Shown here piece by piece: positions 1 to 8,346 of a stretch of 64,000 nt of DNA. The translations under genes were made by a program, and so were the position numbers. Source of the stretch: Oscillatoria sp. CS-180 (GTDB lineage Bacteria > Cyanobacteriota > Cyanobacteriia > Phormidesmidales > Phormidesmidaceae); NCBI RefSeq assembly GCF_028330965.1, contig NZ_JAQMUB010000037.1:224640-288639 (forward strand), in the 5' to 3' direction. The stretch's first letter is position 1. Every line of letters starts with the position of its first letter. The notes below the pieces were generated by a model, which had not been told where the DNA came from, ran no database searches, and was given only the letters and a program-made list of their open reading frames with translations.

Positions 1-64
1 GTTAACCGACTTTCAAGTTTCACACAGCGGAGAAGCTTTTTCTAGCTAGCGGACCTATCAGCGT

Positions 65-940
65 TTACACACGGGGGTCCGACGTCCAAAAAATCAGGAG
101 AATTGCCCCTGGTGGGCTGCCAGGGCCTATGCCTATGGTCGAAACATAGATTCCCGTCGTTGCTCCTCCTTCCTGGACTTCATAAAGGGGCATTCCGCAG
201 TACTCAGCCGTTGGAACCACCGTCTGTCCAGCAAAGGTTTGAGGCAAGTCTTCACTGACTACTAAACCATAGTTACGCACTAAGTATTTCAATCGATCAG
301 CTCTGGGGTCTAAGACGAATGAGCTCTCTTCAATAGATGAGAAAAAGCAGCTTAGTGTTTCAGGTGCCCAACCGCCTAGATAAGTTGGCGAATTGTCTCC
401 TGTGGGATTCCAGGCATACAAGGGAAAATAGTCAGTCTGGTCAAACTCGCGATTGATGGCACCTGTTTGCCCCAGCAGAGTTTGCTGTCTAGCCAGATCA
501 AATCCAACTGGAGCCTCTTCTTCAGGAAAACCATTCTCTTCGGGAAAGTCTTCTTCGATAAATTGCTCCTCAGGTGGCAGTTCCTCTACCTGGGTGGGGT
601 CAGGTGGAGGGGGGACGGCATCAGGCGGAGGGGCTTGCTGCTGAGGCTGAGGCTGCTCTGGTGGTGGCTCGGCAGGTGGTTCAGGAATTTCAATGTCTGA
701 GAGACTGAGGATATCAATCGGCTCCTCATCGTCAACTTCTTCAATCTCGTCCTCAGCCGTCTCTTCCTCCGCCACTTCTCTGGAGGGAAGCGGGACAAAG
801 AGCAAAGCAATGTGGAGAACGATAGAAATGCCCATAAGTGGCGCAATTAGCCACTGCCAGCGCCAGGTCAACTTCTGCTTGGATGCAGATGCAGGAATAT
901 TCGATGGGTCTGCGGATTCTAAGGTCTCTAATTCAGACAT
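65..940 (-). CDS. TonB-like proline-rich inner-membrane protein
   Basis: 291 aa. A cytoplasmic N-terminus of about 28 residues is followed by one membrane segment (about 29-50), an acidic stretch (55-75), a Pro/Glu/Gln-rich linker (about 80-135) and a globular periplasmic part to the end. This is the TonB layout: an anchor that contacts ExbB/ExbD, a rigid spacer, and a domain that reaches outer-membrane receptors. The C-terminal part does not show an obvious TonB YP-motif domain and holds two cysteines (in LSCFF and AEYCGM), so the receptor-binding end may be non-standard. An exbB-exbD-exbD cluster lies 1.6 kb upstream on the same strand, which supports the role. An AAGGGA ribosome-binding site precedes the ATG at 940. 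No TonB-dependent receptor is in the window. Function inferred from architecture and neighbours. Confidence 0.7.
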   Translation of the reverse strand: MSELETLESADPSNIPASASKQKLTWRWQWLIAPLMGISIVLHIALLFVPLPSREVAEEETAEDEIEEVDDEEPIDILSLSDIEIPEPPAEPPPEQPQPQQQAPPPDAVPPPPDPTQVEELPPEEQFIEEDFPEENGFPEEEAPVGFDLARQQTLLGQTGAINREFDQTDYFPLYAWNPTGDNSPTYLGGWAPETLSCFFSSIEESSFVLDPRADRLKYLVRNYGLVVSEDLPQTFAGQTVVPTAEYCGMPLYEVQEGGATTGIYVSTIGIGPGSPPGAILLIFWTSDPRV

Positions 941-1244
941 TCCCTTTTCAATGGGTCACTACCAAAGTCGGATATTGGAGGACAAAATAGCGTAAGACGT
1001 TTGAAGATAGATGCCTGTCGCAGCTAGGATCCCTAAGCAATTTTGGCTCAAAGGAGACTGTTGTTAGCCTGAAATTTTCCGGCGATCGTGCCTAACCTCA
1101 TCCTAAGATATGTTTCTGCCTGACAGGTACAACTATCGGCAGCATTTGAGTGCTTGCGTATCGCCAAATGACTCGCTGCCTTGTTCTCACGGAATGGACA
1201 ACGGCCCCATTTTGAAACCTAAGCAGACAACTGGATCAATAGAA

Positions 1245-1272
1245 ACCCCAGAGCAAGCTATTGCCCTGGGGT
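1245..1272 (-). terminator. Probable terminator of pstS
   Basis: Hairpin with 12-nt arms (1245-1256 and 1261-1272), one internal mismatch and loop GCTA. On the minus strand it is followed by TTTCTATT. It lies 42 nt past the pstS stop. The rest of the 941-1313 gap shows no gene. Confidence 0.65.
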
Positions 1273-1313
1273 ACGCTTTCAACTAGCTGTCAAAAGCTTG
1301 TGGCTATCCAAGG

Positions 1314-2228
1314 CTACATTGCACCAATGATCTCAAGATCATCATCGTAAGCATTTTCCTCAAGTGGAACATAACCCACTTCAGTGATGATGTCTGTATC
1401 ACGAGCCGTCTCTAGGTAATACTCAACAAATGCACGAACCTGAGGCTCATCTAGAGATGCAGGGTTAACGTAGATGTATAGAGGACGAGCCAGAGAGTAG
1501 TCACCGCTCTTAGCATTTTCAGGAGTTGGCTCTACACCATCGACGGGTAGTGCACGTAGCTCATCATCGTTCTCTAGGAAATACGCTAGACCAAAGTATC
1601 CCAGAGCATTAGGGTCGCGAGAGACACCCAATACCAAGATATTGTCATCTTCACTAGCAGTGTAATCAGCGCGGCTAGCACCCTCTTCACCGTTGATTTC
1701 ATCTGTAAAGAAGTCAAAGGTACCCGAGTCAGTACCAGGACCAAACAGACGGATAGGCTGGTTAGGCCAGTCAGCGTTCACCTGATTCCAGCGAGTCACT
1801 GTGCCTTCTGCCTCAGGAGCCCAGATCTTGTTGAGCTCGTCAGAGGTAATAGCAGTCAACCAGTCGTTATCTTGATCAACAACGACGGTTAAAGCATCAG
1901 TACCAACGAGTAGTTCGATTGGCTCGATGCCGTTTTCAGCACAAGCATCCAGTTCTTCTTGCTTCACAGGGCGAGAAGCATTGGAGATGTCAGTTTCGCC
2001 TGCGCAGAACTTACGAAAGCCGCCGCCAGTACCAGAAACGCCGACGGTTACGCGAGCGTCGGGGTTCTCTGCCATGAATTCCTCAGCCATCGCTTCACTG
2101 ATGGGGAAGACAGTACTAGAACCATCGATCGCAATGTCCCCGGATACCTGAGCAGAAGCGGAAGTTCCCAGACCAACTGTTGCCGCGATTGCAAAAGCAC
2201 CGGCAACTTTAATTCCATTAGCAAACAT
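1314..2228 (-). CDS. pstS: Phosphate ABC transporter substrate-binding protein PstS
   Basis: 304 aa from ATG 2228. A GTG nine bases upstream would add three residues, but a GGAG site is placed for the ATG. The signal peptide ends near residue 26 (ASAQ). The mature start, [14 protein letters not shown], is the phosphate-binding loop of the PstS/SphX family, and a second binding loop, [10 protein letters not shown], follows. The protein binds periplasmic inorganic phosphate and would deliver it to PstCAB. No pstC, pstA or pstB is present here, so this is an orphan or satellite copy as often found in cyanobacteria. It lies between the exbD genes and the TonB-like gene. Two Pho-box-like repeats upstream suggest induction by phosphate starvation through SphR/PhoB. 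Confidence 0.92.
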   Translation of the reverse strand: MFANGIKVAGAFAIAATVGLGTSASAQVSGDIAIDGSSTVFPISEAMAEEFMAENPDARVTVGVSGTGGGFRKFCAGETDISNASRPVKQEELDACAENGIEPIELLVGTDALTVVVDQDNDWLTAITSDELNKIWAPEAEGTVTRWNQVNADWPNQPIRLFGPGTDSGTFDFFTDEINGEEGASRADYTASEDDNILVLGVSRDPNALGYFGLAYFLENDDELRALPVDGVEPTPENAKSGDYSLARPLYIYVNPASLDEPQVRAFVEYYLETARDTDIITEVGYVPLEENAYDDDLEIIGAM

Positions 2229-2330
2229 ACAGCACACTCCGTAGAGCTATCAAAAACTCAAAGCCACCGAGTAAGGTATCGGTTCAAGATTAAAAGCGAC
2301 TGCAACAAAGCCCAAGAGAAGTTTTTGAAT

Positions 2331-2349
2331 TGGTTAAATTTGGCTTAAT
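2331..2349 (-). promoter_or_regulatory. Pho-box-like direct repeat upstream of pstS
   Basis: On the minus strand the site reads ATTAAGCC-AAA-TTTAACCA: two 8-mers resembling the cyanobacterial SphR/PhoB half site (TTAACCT-like) on an 11-bp period. It begins about 103 bp upstream of the pstS ATG. Confidence 0.5.
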
Positions 2350-2440
2350 TTTGCTCGTCGGAACCTTCTCTTCTGAATTCCGTCATTCAGGGGTTGCCTA
2401 TGATTGAGTTAATGACTTTATTCTTCAAAGTTTATTGATG

Positions 2441-2459
2441 GATTTAATGTCAGGTTAAA
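2441..2459 (-). promoter_or_regulatory. Second Pho-box-like direct repeat
   Basis: On the minus strand TTTAACCT-GAC-ATTAAATC has the same 8-3-8 spacing as the site at 2331-2349 and one arm close to the consensus. It lies about 213 bp upstream of pstS and just downstream of the second exbD stop. Confidence 0.45.
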
Positions 2460-2524
2460 TAACGGTGATAATTCTATGCGTAGCCTGCTTAAAAGTCAGA
2501 GAAAGCTGACTTTTTAATAAGGCC

Positions 2525-2989
2525 TTACTCGACGGCCAAAGAAACTTGGTTACCACCAATATCCCGTAAATCGGTTAAAAAGGCCGCTACTTCGTTGTAG
2601 GGCAAGTCTTTATCGGCTTTAAGAACTAACTTACCCTCTGGATTTTCTGAAAAGTAAGTCCGGATACGCTGAGTAAGCTGCTGAAAGCTAATTGTTTGAT
2701 CCTCAAACAAAATTTCGCTGTCACTATTTAATCCAATAATTAGCGTCTCTTCTTCGATAGCCTGCTCCGCAGTTTCTTCGTCCGTGCCCTGGACATCATC
2801 GGGAATATCAATACCAATTAGCTGTCGTCCCGTTAAGGTCATTGAGATGATGACGAAGAACGTCAGCACCGTCATCAACACGTCCATCATGGGGACGAGG
2901 TTGACTTCAGGCACCTTGGAAGCAGGATTACGGCGAGAACGCATAGTTGAGTGGGTGACTAGGAAAGGGTAAGTGAGCGGTCTGTTCAT
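2525..2989 (-). CDS. exbD: ExbD/TolR biopolymer transport protein, copy with the membrane Asp
   Basis: 154 aa. One N-terminal membrane segment (about 31-52) is followed by a periplasmic ExbD/TolR domain. The segment reads NLVPMMDVLMTV, and D36 aligns with Asp25 of E. coli ExbD, the residue needed for use of the proton gradient. The start codon overlaps the stop of the preceding exbD by 4 nt (ATGA), so the two are translationally coupled. A start at M16 (MRSRRN) would also keep the whole domain. Works with ExbB and a TonB protein to power transport across the outer membrane. Confidence 0.88.
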   Translation of the reverse strand: MNRPLTYPFLVTHSTMRSRRNPASKVPEVNLVPMMDVLMTVLTFFVIISMTLTGRQLIGIDIPDDVQGTDEETAEQAIEEETLIIGLNSDSEILFEDQTISFQQLTQRIRTYFSENPEGKLVLKADKDLPYNEVAAFLTDLRDIGGNQVSLAVE

Positions 2990-3402
2990 TCTTCGATCGC
3001 CAGTGACACGCGATCACCTCCAATCTCACGCATTTCCCCTAAAAACTGCATAACTTGTTCATAGGGCAATTCGCGATCAGGCAAGAGGTAAACCACGTGA
3101 TCGTCATTCCTAGTCAAGTGAGATTCCATCTGGGCTTTCAACGATTCTTTGTCGGTCGGTGTATTGTTGAGCCTAAACCCCCCATTAGCGTCCATCTCGA
3201 CGATGAAAGGTTGGGTCGTAACGGGTTGGGGAGGTTGTTCTTCTTCCGGTTGGGCCGCAGGCAGCTTCATATCAATCATTTCCTCGTTGCCCAACGTCAT
3301 GGTGACCACGACGAAGAAGGCTAAGACCCCCATCATGACAGTCAGCATGGGGACCAGATCAACCTGAGGTGGGGGCGTGTCTCTACTCTCTCGAAAGCGC
3401 AT
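2986..3402 (-). CDS. exbD: ExbD/TolR biopolymer transport protein, copy lacking the membrane Asp
   Basis: 138 aa from ATG 3402; a TTG two codons upstream is possible. It has the same architecture as its downstream partner: a short cytoplasmic N-terminus, a membrane segment (about 16-37) and a periplasmic domain ending in MREIGGDRVSLAIEE. The segment reads DLVPMLTVMMGV: at the place of E. coli Asp25 there is T21. If the alignment is right, this subunit cannot carry the proton by itself and may pair with the second ExbD. It lies 27 nt after exbB and overlaps the next exbD by 4 nt, so the three form one operon. Confidence 0.88.
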   Translation of the reverse strand: MRFRESRDTPPPQVDLVPMLTVMMGVLAFFVVVTMTLGNEEMIDMKLPAAQPEEEQPPQPVTTQPFIVEMDANGGFRLNNTPTDKESLKAQMESHLTRNDDHVVYLLPDRELPYEQVMQFLGEMREIGGDRVSLAIEE

Positions 3403-3429
3403 GATCAATGCCTGAAATAGTTCCAGTCC

Positions 3430-4128
3430 TTAGTATCGTTCAGCAATAAATGCTTCGGGGCGAGGCGGATCTGTTTTCTGACCGTCCAGGGCTGCTACCG
3501 CTGGTTCATACCAATATTGGCGATAGATCAGCTCAAGCTCGTTGCCTGCCTCCGAGAAGTAGTCCATCTGCTGGGCCTGAAAAGTCACCATTACTCGAAA
3601 AACCAGCAGTGCCATGATTGCTACGACCATTCCAGCCGCAGTTGTGATTAGCGCTTCCCCAATACCTGCTGCTGCTTGGGACGTATCGGTACTGCCGCCA
3701 CTGCCAATATTCAAGTTGTTAAACGTCGCAATGAGACCCGTGACAGTGCCTAGCAGTCCCAATAGGGGTGCGATCGCAACAATCGTCTCTAAAATCTTGT
3801 CCCCACGCCGCATCTGAGCAAACTCTTTATCGCCCGCGTTTTCTAGCGCCAAACGAAACGTTTCGGGCGAGGGATTTTTAAGCCGCAGAGGAGCCAATAG
3901 AAAGCGACCGACAGCGGTATCTCTGGCTTGAGCCGCGATCGCTGCTGCTTCATTCAAATCTCGACGAGCTGCATCCAAAACCTGATTAACAACTTCGGTT
4001 TCTCGCTGTAATAAACGTGTCCAGAACCAAGCTCGCTCAAACCCGGTAGCAATTGTTAAGACAGAACAGCCTAGGATGGGAACCATCACCGGACCGCCTT
4101 TCGCTAAAAAATCAAATACAGTTGTCAT
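3430..4128 (-). CDS. exbB: ExbB/TolQ/MotA proton-channel protein
   Basis: 232 aa. Three hydrophobic segments are visible: about 12-32, 117-136 (IAPLLGLLGTVTGLIATF) and 160-180. The last two are the conserved MotA/TolQ/ExbB core. E158 in GIGEALITTAAGM matches the conserved Glu near the third segment of ExbB (E176 in E. coli). ExbB forms the pentameric inner-membrane channel that surrounds ExbD and energises TonB. It is the first gene of the operon with two exbD genes. No clear Shine-Dalgarno precedes the ATG. It could be called tolQ, but the downstream TonB-like gene favours exbB. Confidence 0.9.
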   Translation of the reverse strand: MTTVFDFLAKGGPVMVPILGCSVLTIATGFERAWFWTRLLQRETEVVNQVLDAARRDLNEAAAIAAQARDTAVGRFLLAPLRLKNPSPETFRLALENAGDKEFAQMRRGDKILETIVAIAPLLGLLGTVTGLIATFNNLNIGSGGSTDTSQAAAGIGEALITTAAGMVVAIMALLVFRVMVTFQAQQMDYFSEAGNELELIYRQYWYEPAVAALDGQKTDPPRPEAFIAERY

Positions 4129-4424
4129 GGGAGCCGCTTAATTTAGGCAAAAGAACAATGTCAGACTTGAGTGGATAGAAGAACCGCTTTTTTCTAAATC
4201 GCCCTGTCGCTCAGCATAGCGAAACTCTTTGCAGCGAAGATTAACAGCAGCCATCCTTGAGTTTAACGGAAGATTAAGAAGTGACTGCCCTGAATGACGC
4301 TTGTGCTCTGAGCGTAGTTCCGTGCTCTAAGGAACGGGAACTTCTTTAAGTATCAACTTTGAGCTTTGGATTCGCCGATAACTCAATCATTCAAAACTCA
4401 AAACTGAGAACTTGAAATTCATTC

Positions 4425-5159
4425 CTAATCATCATCTCCGGGGACTCGCGGGCGCTCAACCTGTCGAGTACCGGCTTTCTTTTCTGTGCTTTCACCACTA
4501 GCCGCCTGAGGATTACCGGTAGAAGCTGCTGCCCCAGGTGTCGGTGTGGCCTGCCCTGATGCTCCTGATGTGCTTCCAGTCGTGCCCGTTGCCGCACTGG
4601 TTGCTGCATTAGCTACGGGCGCGATCGCGTCTCGTACCTCATACCAGTTCAGATTACCTTCGGGGTCAACTTTGACCAAAAGCGCTGTAATCTCGTCCTG
4701 TTCGACGGTTACTCCGCCAACGACCTCACACTCAAACTCCTCACCTGGCTGATTTAGCCGATACATATCTCCGCAGTTGAGGGAAGCTCGCCTAGAAAAT
4801 GCTTTGGCAAAGTCTTGCTCAAGGTCTTCTTCAATCTTGGCGACGTTGAGAATAACTTGAGAATTGGGCACGTCCCATTCTATGCTGCCCTGACTGTCTC
4901 TTTGCGTCACGTTGATGGTGAATTGCCCTTCAGGTCTTAGATAGCCAACACAGCGAAAATAAGCACCGGCCTGTCGATAGATGTTACGGGGGCAACGAAC
5001 TTCAGAAATAGAGAGCCGTCGACTTTGACTCTCGATCTCAGCTTCAATTTCCTGCTCAACAGCGGTTGCGTTGAGACGATTGAAACAGCTTGTCAGCGTT
5101 AACAGCCCACCGGCCAAAAGAACCATACGGGAGAGAGAAGACATAGATGTTCGTTGCAT
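4425..5159 (-). CDS. DUF4333-like lipoprotein
   Basis: 244 aa. A signal sequence ends in a lipobox (LTLTSC, Cys near residue 25), so it is probably a lipoprotein. Two related domains of about 55-60 residues follow: one around RLSISEVRCPRNIYRQAGAYFRCVG and one around ASLNCGDMYRLNQPGEEFECEVVGG. Each has a Cys pair, the DUF4333 pattern of small secreted or lipid-anchored proteins. The C-terminal 65 residues are a low-complexity Ala/Thr/Gly/Ser tail. It stands alone between exbB and a divergent nuclease/ubiD pair. The function of the family is unknown. Confidence 0.65.
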   Translation of the reverse strand: MQRTSMSSLSRMVLLAGGLLTLTSCFNRLNATAVEQEIEAEIESQSRRLSISEVRCPRNIYRQAGAYFRCVGYLRPEGQFTINVTQRDSQGSIEWDVPNSQVILNVAKIEEDLEQDFAKAFSRRASLNCGDMYRLNQPGEEFECEVVGGVTVEQDEITALLVKVDPEGNLNWYEVRDAIAPVANAATSAATGTTGSTSGASGQATPTPGAAASTGNPQAASGESTEKKAGTRQVERPRVPGDDD

Positions 5160-5232
5160 TGGGTCAGGCTTTTACTATACGGATTTACTACCGAAATTAA
5201 GTAAAGACGGTGTTAAAGGTTCAAACGCTTGA

Positions 5233-6099
5233 TCAGGCTTGCTGCTCCAGCCAGGTTCTGAGATCTGCGATGTCATTAAAATCAAACAATGCTTCTCCCA
5301 GTACTTCTAAGGTTTCCAGTGGCAACTGATTCACTTGCTCCTGTAAATCAGTCGTAAGGTTACCAACCTTACGAACCAGCAGACGCGAAACCAGTGCTTT
5401 GGCTTCTTCTTCTCGCCCCTCTTCTCGCCCCTCTTTGAGGGCCTCTTCACGAGTTTCTTGATAGACCCGAGTTTCTTTCAAATCTACAAGTCCTAACATG
5501 GCAGCAATCTCCTGGCGGGAACGACGGGGGAAGATATATACAACAATCGTTTCAATTAATTCTACAAGTCGCACTGTATCTACGTCAGCCGTTCTCGACT
5601 GCTGCACCCGGTCAATGAGGCTCTTTGCGACTACAGGTACGCTAGCTTCTGGCTCCACAATTAGCCGCAGAATACCTAACTCAAGAGATAAATCTGAAAT
5701 TGCGCCTAGCTGATCGAGATAAACTACTCGCATGTATGAGGTGTCGAGCAACTCATCAAACATCTCCGCTTCCCTGATTTCCATTGCTACGGAGGGATAT
5801 ACAACAACGGCTCGCCATTGTTTGACCGCTGGCCGCTGCCGGAGATATAAAAACACTTCCGAAAACAGCCGTCGATAAAGCATCGCATCGCGCTGAAACT
5901 GTATTTCTACAAAATAGACAGGCGCATCAGACTGATTTGCAGGAGGTAGGAATACTCCGTCCAGTCGAAAGGCCGTCTGTTTCACTTCTATCGATTCAAA
6001 ACGGTATCCCTGAGCCTCACTGGTAGGCTGACCAATGAGTTCGAAGAAGACTGAGGGGTTGGACTGAAACAGGGAGTAGAACAGCGAGTCGGTTTTCAC
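5233..6099 (-). CDS. Rpn/DUF2887-type putative PD-(D/E)XK nuclease
   Basis: 288 aa from GTG 6099 (VKTDSLFYSLFQ), the usual start of this family. A longer frame to 6231 runs into the start of ubiD and adds 44 unrelated residues. The N-terminal half carries a PD-(D/E)XK-like core (DGVFLPP then YFVEIQFQ). The C-terminus looks like DUF4351 (LEVLGEALFDFNDIADLRTWL). Proteins of this group are annotated as recombination-promoting nucleases or putative transposases and are very abundant in cyanobacteria. A short Lys/Arg/Glu/Gly tandem repeat (KEGREEGREEE) sits near residue 220. Divergent from ubiD, with only about 115 bp between starts. Confidence 0.75.
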   Translation of the reverse strand: MKTDSLFYSLFQSNPSVFFELIGQPTSEAQGYRFESIEVKQTAFRLDGVFLPPANQSDAPVYFVEIQFQRDAMLYRRLFSEVFLYLRQRPAVKQWRAVVVYPSVAMEIREAEMFDELLDTSYMRVVYLDQLGAISDLSLELGILRLIVEPEASVPVVAKSLIDRVQQSRTADVDTVRLVELIETIVVYIFPRRSRQEIAAMLGLVDLKETRVYQETREEALKEGREEGREEEAKALVSRLLVRKVGNLTTDLQEQVNQLPLETLEVLGEALFDFNDIADLRTWLEQQA

Positions 6100-6213
6100 A
6101 ATAGAAAATCTTATCGAGCGATCGCATCCTACCTCAAGGAGTGCGATAGTTCCCCAAAGGGAGCCGCTCTCGTACAGAATGGAAAGTGAGAACAGCTTTA
6201 CCTTTCTTAAATC

Positions 6214-7725
6214 ATGGCGAAGGATCTGCAAAAGTTTCTAAATCTTCTGGACGAGCGCGGTCAACTACGCCGTATCAAAGCAGCTGTTGACCCCGATCTA
6301 GAGGTTGCAGAAATTGCCAATCGGCTGCTGCTGTCTGGCGGTCCCGCACTGCTATTCGAAAACGTTAAGGGTGCAAGTATGCCCTTGGCGATTAACGTTT
6401 TGGGCACTTTGGAGCGGGTGTGCTGGTCCTTTGGCATGGAGTCGCCTGAAGAACTGGAGGCGATCGGTCAAAAGCTGGCGTTGCTCTATCAACCTCGACC
6501 GCCTAAGAAGTTTTCCCAAGCGGTTGAACTAGGTAAGGCGCTATTCGATGTTGTTAAGGCAAAGCCTGACCGCGACCTATTCCCCCCTTGTCATCAAGTT
6601 GTCCTCAAGGACGATGCAGTAGATCTGAACAAACTGCCACTGCTGCGGGTCTACTCTGGCGATGCGGGCAAGGTAATCACCTTGGGGCTAATGGTGACGA
6701 AAGATCCCGAAAGTAAAATTCCCAACGTAGGGGTCTATCGCCTTCAACTCCAGTCAAAAAATACAGCGACAGTGCAGTGGCTCTCGGTGCGGGGTCCTAG
6801 TCGGCACCTGCGAAAAGCGGCTGAGCGAGGAGAGAAATTGGAAGTGGCTGTCGCGATCGGGGTGGACCCGCTGCTGATTCTCGCCGCCGCAACCCCACTG
6901 CCTATCGATCTTTCTGAATGGCTCTTTGCTGGACTCTACAGCGGCAATGGGGTCAATCTCGCAAAGTGCAAAACCGTTGACTTGGAGGTTCCTGCCCTAT
7001 CGGAAATTGTGTTGGAAGGCACCATTACCCCTGGCGAGACCGATATTGACGGTCCCGCAGGTGATCACATCGGCTATTACGGTCCGCAGCGTGATAACGC
7101 GCCTCTACTGCGTTTTCACTGCATGACGCATCGCAAAAACCCCGTCTACATGACGGCCTTCAGCGGACGGCCACCCAAGGAAGATGCCATGATGGCGCTA
7201 GCGCTGAACCGTATTTACACGCCCATTTTACGAATGCAGGTTCCTGAGATTCAGGACTTTTTCCTGCCAATGGAAGGGTTGAGCTATAAGGCCGCAGTCG
7301 TTTCTATTGACAAGAGCTATCCAGGGCAGGCCCGTCGTGCTGCCTTTGCCTTTTGGACAGCCCTACCTCAATTCACTTACACCAAGTTCGTCATTGTGGT
7401 GGACAAAGCCATCAATATTCGTGATCCCCGACAAGTGATGTGGGCGGTAACCTCAAAGGTTGATCCTGCCCGCGATGTCTTCATCCTGCCTGAGAATCCC
7501 TTCGATCGCCTCGATTTTGCCACCGAAAAACCGGGTCTAGGTAGCCGTATGGGCATTGACGCCACAACCAAGGTCTATCCCGAAACGGATCGTCCTTGGA
7601 GTGATGAGTTGATCCCCGATCCCGAAACCGCTGAATTGGTCAATCGTCGTTGGGCTGAGTACGGCTTAGATGATATCGATCTGGGTGACGTGAATCCTAA
7701 CCTGTTTGGCTACGACATTCATTGA
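6214..7725 (+). CDS. ubiD: UbiD-family prenyl-FMN-dependent decarboxylase
   Basis: 503 aa, the usual length. It begins MAKDLQKFLNLLDERGQLRRI. It holds the family blocks LLFENVKG, the GRPPKEDAMM region and the C-terminal metal/flavin region (ARDVFILPENPFDRLDFAT). UbiD enzymes use prenylated FMN, made by UbiX, to decarboxylate aromatic or unsaturated acids. In cyanobacteria the likely substrate is the prenylated 4-hydroxybenzoate intermediate of plastoquinone synthesis; that assignment is by family, not visible in the sequence. Single gene, followed by an inverted repeat. Confidence 0.9.
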   Translation: MAKDLQKFLNLLDERGQLRRIKAAVDPDLEVAEIANRLLLSGGPALLFENVKGASMPLAINVLGTLERVCWSFGMESPEELEAIGQKLALLYQPRPPKKFSQAVELGKALFDVVKAKPDRDLFPPCHQVVLKDDAVDLNKLPLLRVYSGDAGKVITLGLMVTKDPESKIPNVGVYRLQLQSKNTATVQWLSVRGPSRHLRKAAERGEKLEVAVAIGVDPLLILAAATPLPIDLSEWLFAGLYSGNGVNLAKCKTVDLEVPALSEIVLEGTITPGETDIDGPAGDHIGYYGPQRDNAPLLRFHCMTHRKNPVYMTAFSGRPPKEDAMMALALNRIYTPILRMQVPEIQDFFLPMEGLSYKAAVVSIDKSYPGQARRAAFAFWTALPQFTYTKFVIVVDKAINIRDPRQVMWAVTSKVDPARDVFILPENPFDRLDFATEKPGLGSRMGIDATTKVYPETDRPWSDELIPDPETAELVNRRWAEYGLDDIDLGDVNPNLFGYDIH

Positions 7726-7780
7726 GCACCTAAAGTAAAAGGCCAAGAATGATGTGATGCTTGGCAGCTTCTCACTAAAG

Positions 7781-7828
7781 TAGGCTTCAGAAAGCCAAGT
7801 TTGTAACTTACTAGCTTTCTGAAGCCTA
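7781..7828 (+). repeat. Perfect 15-bp inverted repeat downstream of ubiD
   Basis: Arms 7781-7795 (TAGGCTTCAGAAAGC) and 7814-7828 are exact reverse complements around an 18-nt loop, 56 nt after the ubiD stop. There is no long T tract on either side. It could be a terminator, an RNA-processing hairpin or a remnant of a small repeat element. Confidence 0.6.
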
Positions 7829-8325
7829 AGGCCTCTTATTTCGTTTCGTGAAACCTGACACGCTTTAAGCTGAAAGTCGAGCAAATAGCATTTTCAGACG
7901 AGGCGCGTTGAATTCACGCTTAGAGGCAGATTTTTCTTGTTTGTAGCGATCGCACTGACTGAGGCGTTCTAGGAGAGCATACATGCCAGTATCCTTCTCA
8001 GCTAGCGCTGCGGGAAGGCAGTCCGTCCGCCGTCTACATGTACTACAGAGCATGGTAAGAAAACCCACTAAAAATATGGTTTCTGCAAGCTAAGAATGGC
8101 CCTTTTCGCTTGCCGTATAACTGTGCGTTGCTGAACTTAACACACAATTCAAATCAAGAAAGTCGATAATGAACATCTCGGAAACATCATTGATGAACCG
8201 ATCTTTTCCAAAAGAAATGAAGTATCCAACAACAATTTCTATCTTTCGATTGAATACTCAATTAATCGACATATATCGCAAGAAACACCCATCGGTAGAT
8301 CCTCTTAATACTGACTAATTAAACC
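7829..8325. other. Gene-poor interval
   Basis: About 500 bp without a convincing gene. A 67-codon minus-strand frame at 7865-8068 has no recognisable features. The part from 8140 onwards is noticeably AT-rich and ends in the terminator at 8326-8346, so it may hold the body of a small RNA. Confidence 0.4.
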
Positions 8326-8346
8326 GGTGGATGACCACCTTTTTTT
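8326..8346 (+). terminator. Orphan Rho-independent terminator
   Basis: GGTGG-ATGA-CCACC (8326-8339) followed directly by seven T residues. No coding gene ends near it on the plus strand: ubiD stops 600 bp upstream, behind another hairpin. This suggests termination of a small RNA transcribed from the preceding interval. The remaining 8347-8717 shows no gene. Confidence 0.65.

Noticed and set aside
6100..6231. N-terminal extension of the Rpn-type nuclease
   Set aside because: Crosses the start of ubiD and adds residues unlike the family; GTG 6099 gives the usual VKTDSLFY start.
7865..8068. 67-codon minus-strand frame after ubiD
   Set aside because: No ribosome site, no homology recognised and a repeat-like G/C patch inside; not protein-like overall.
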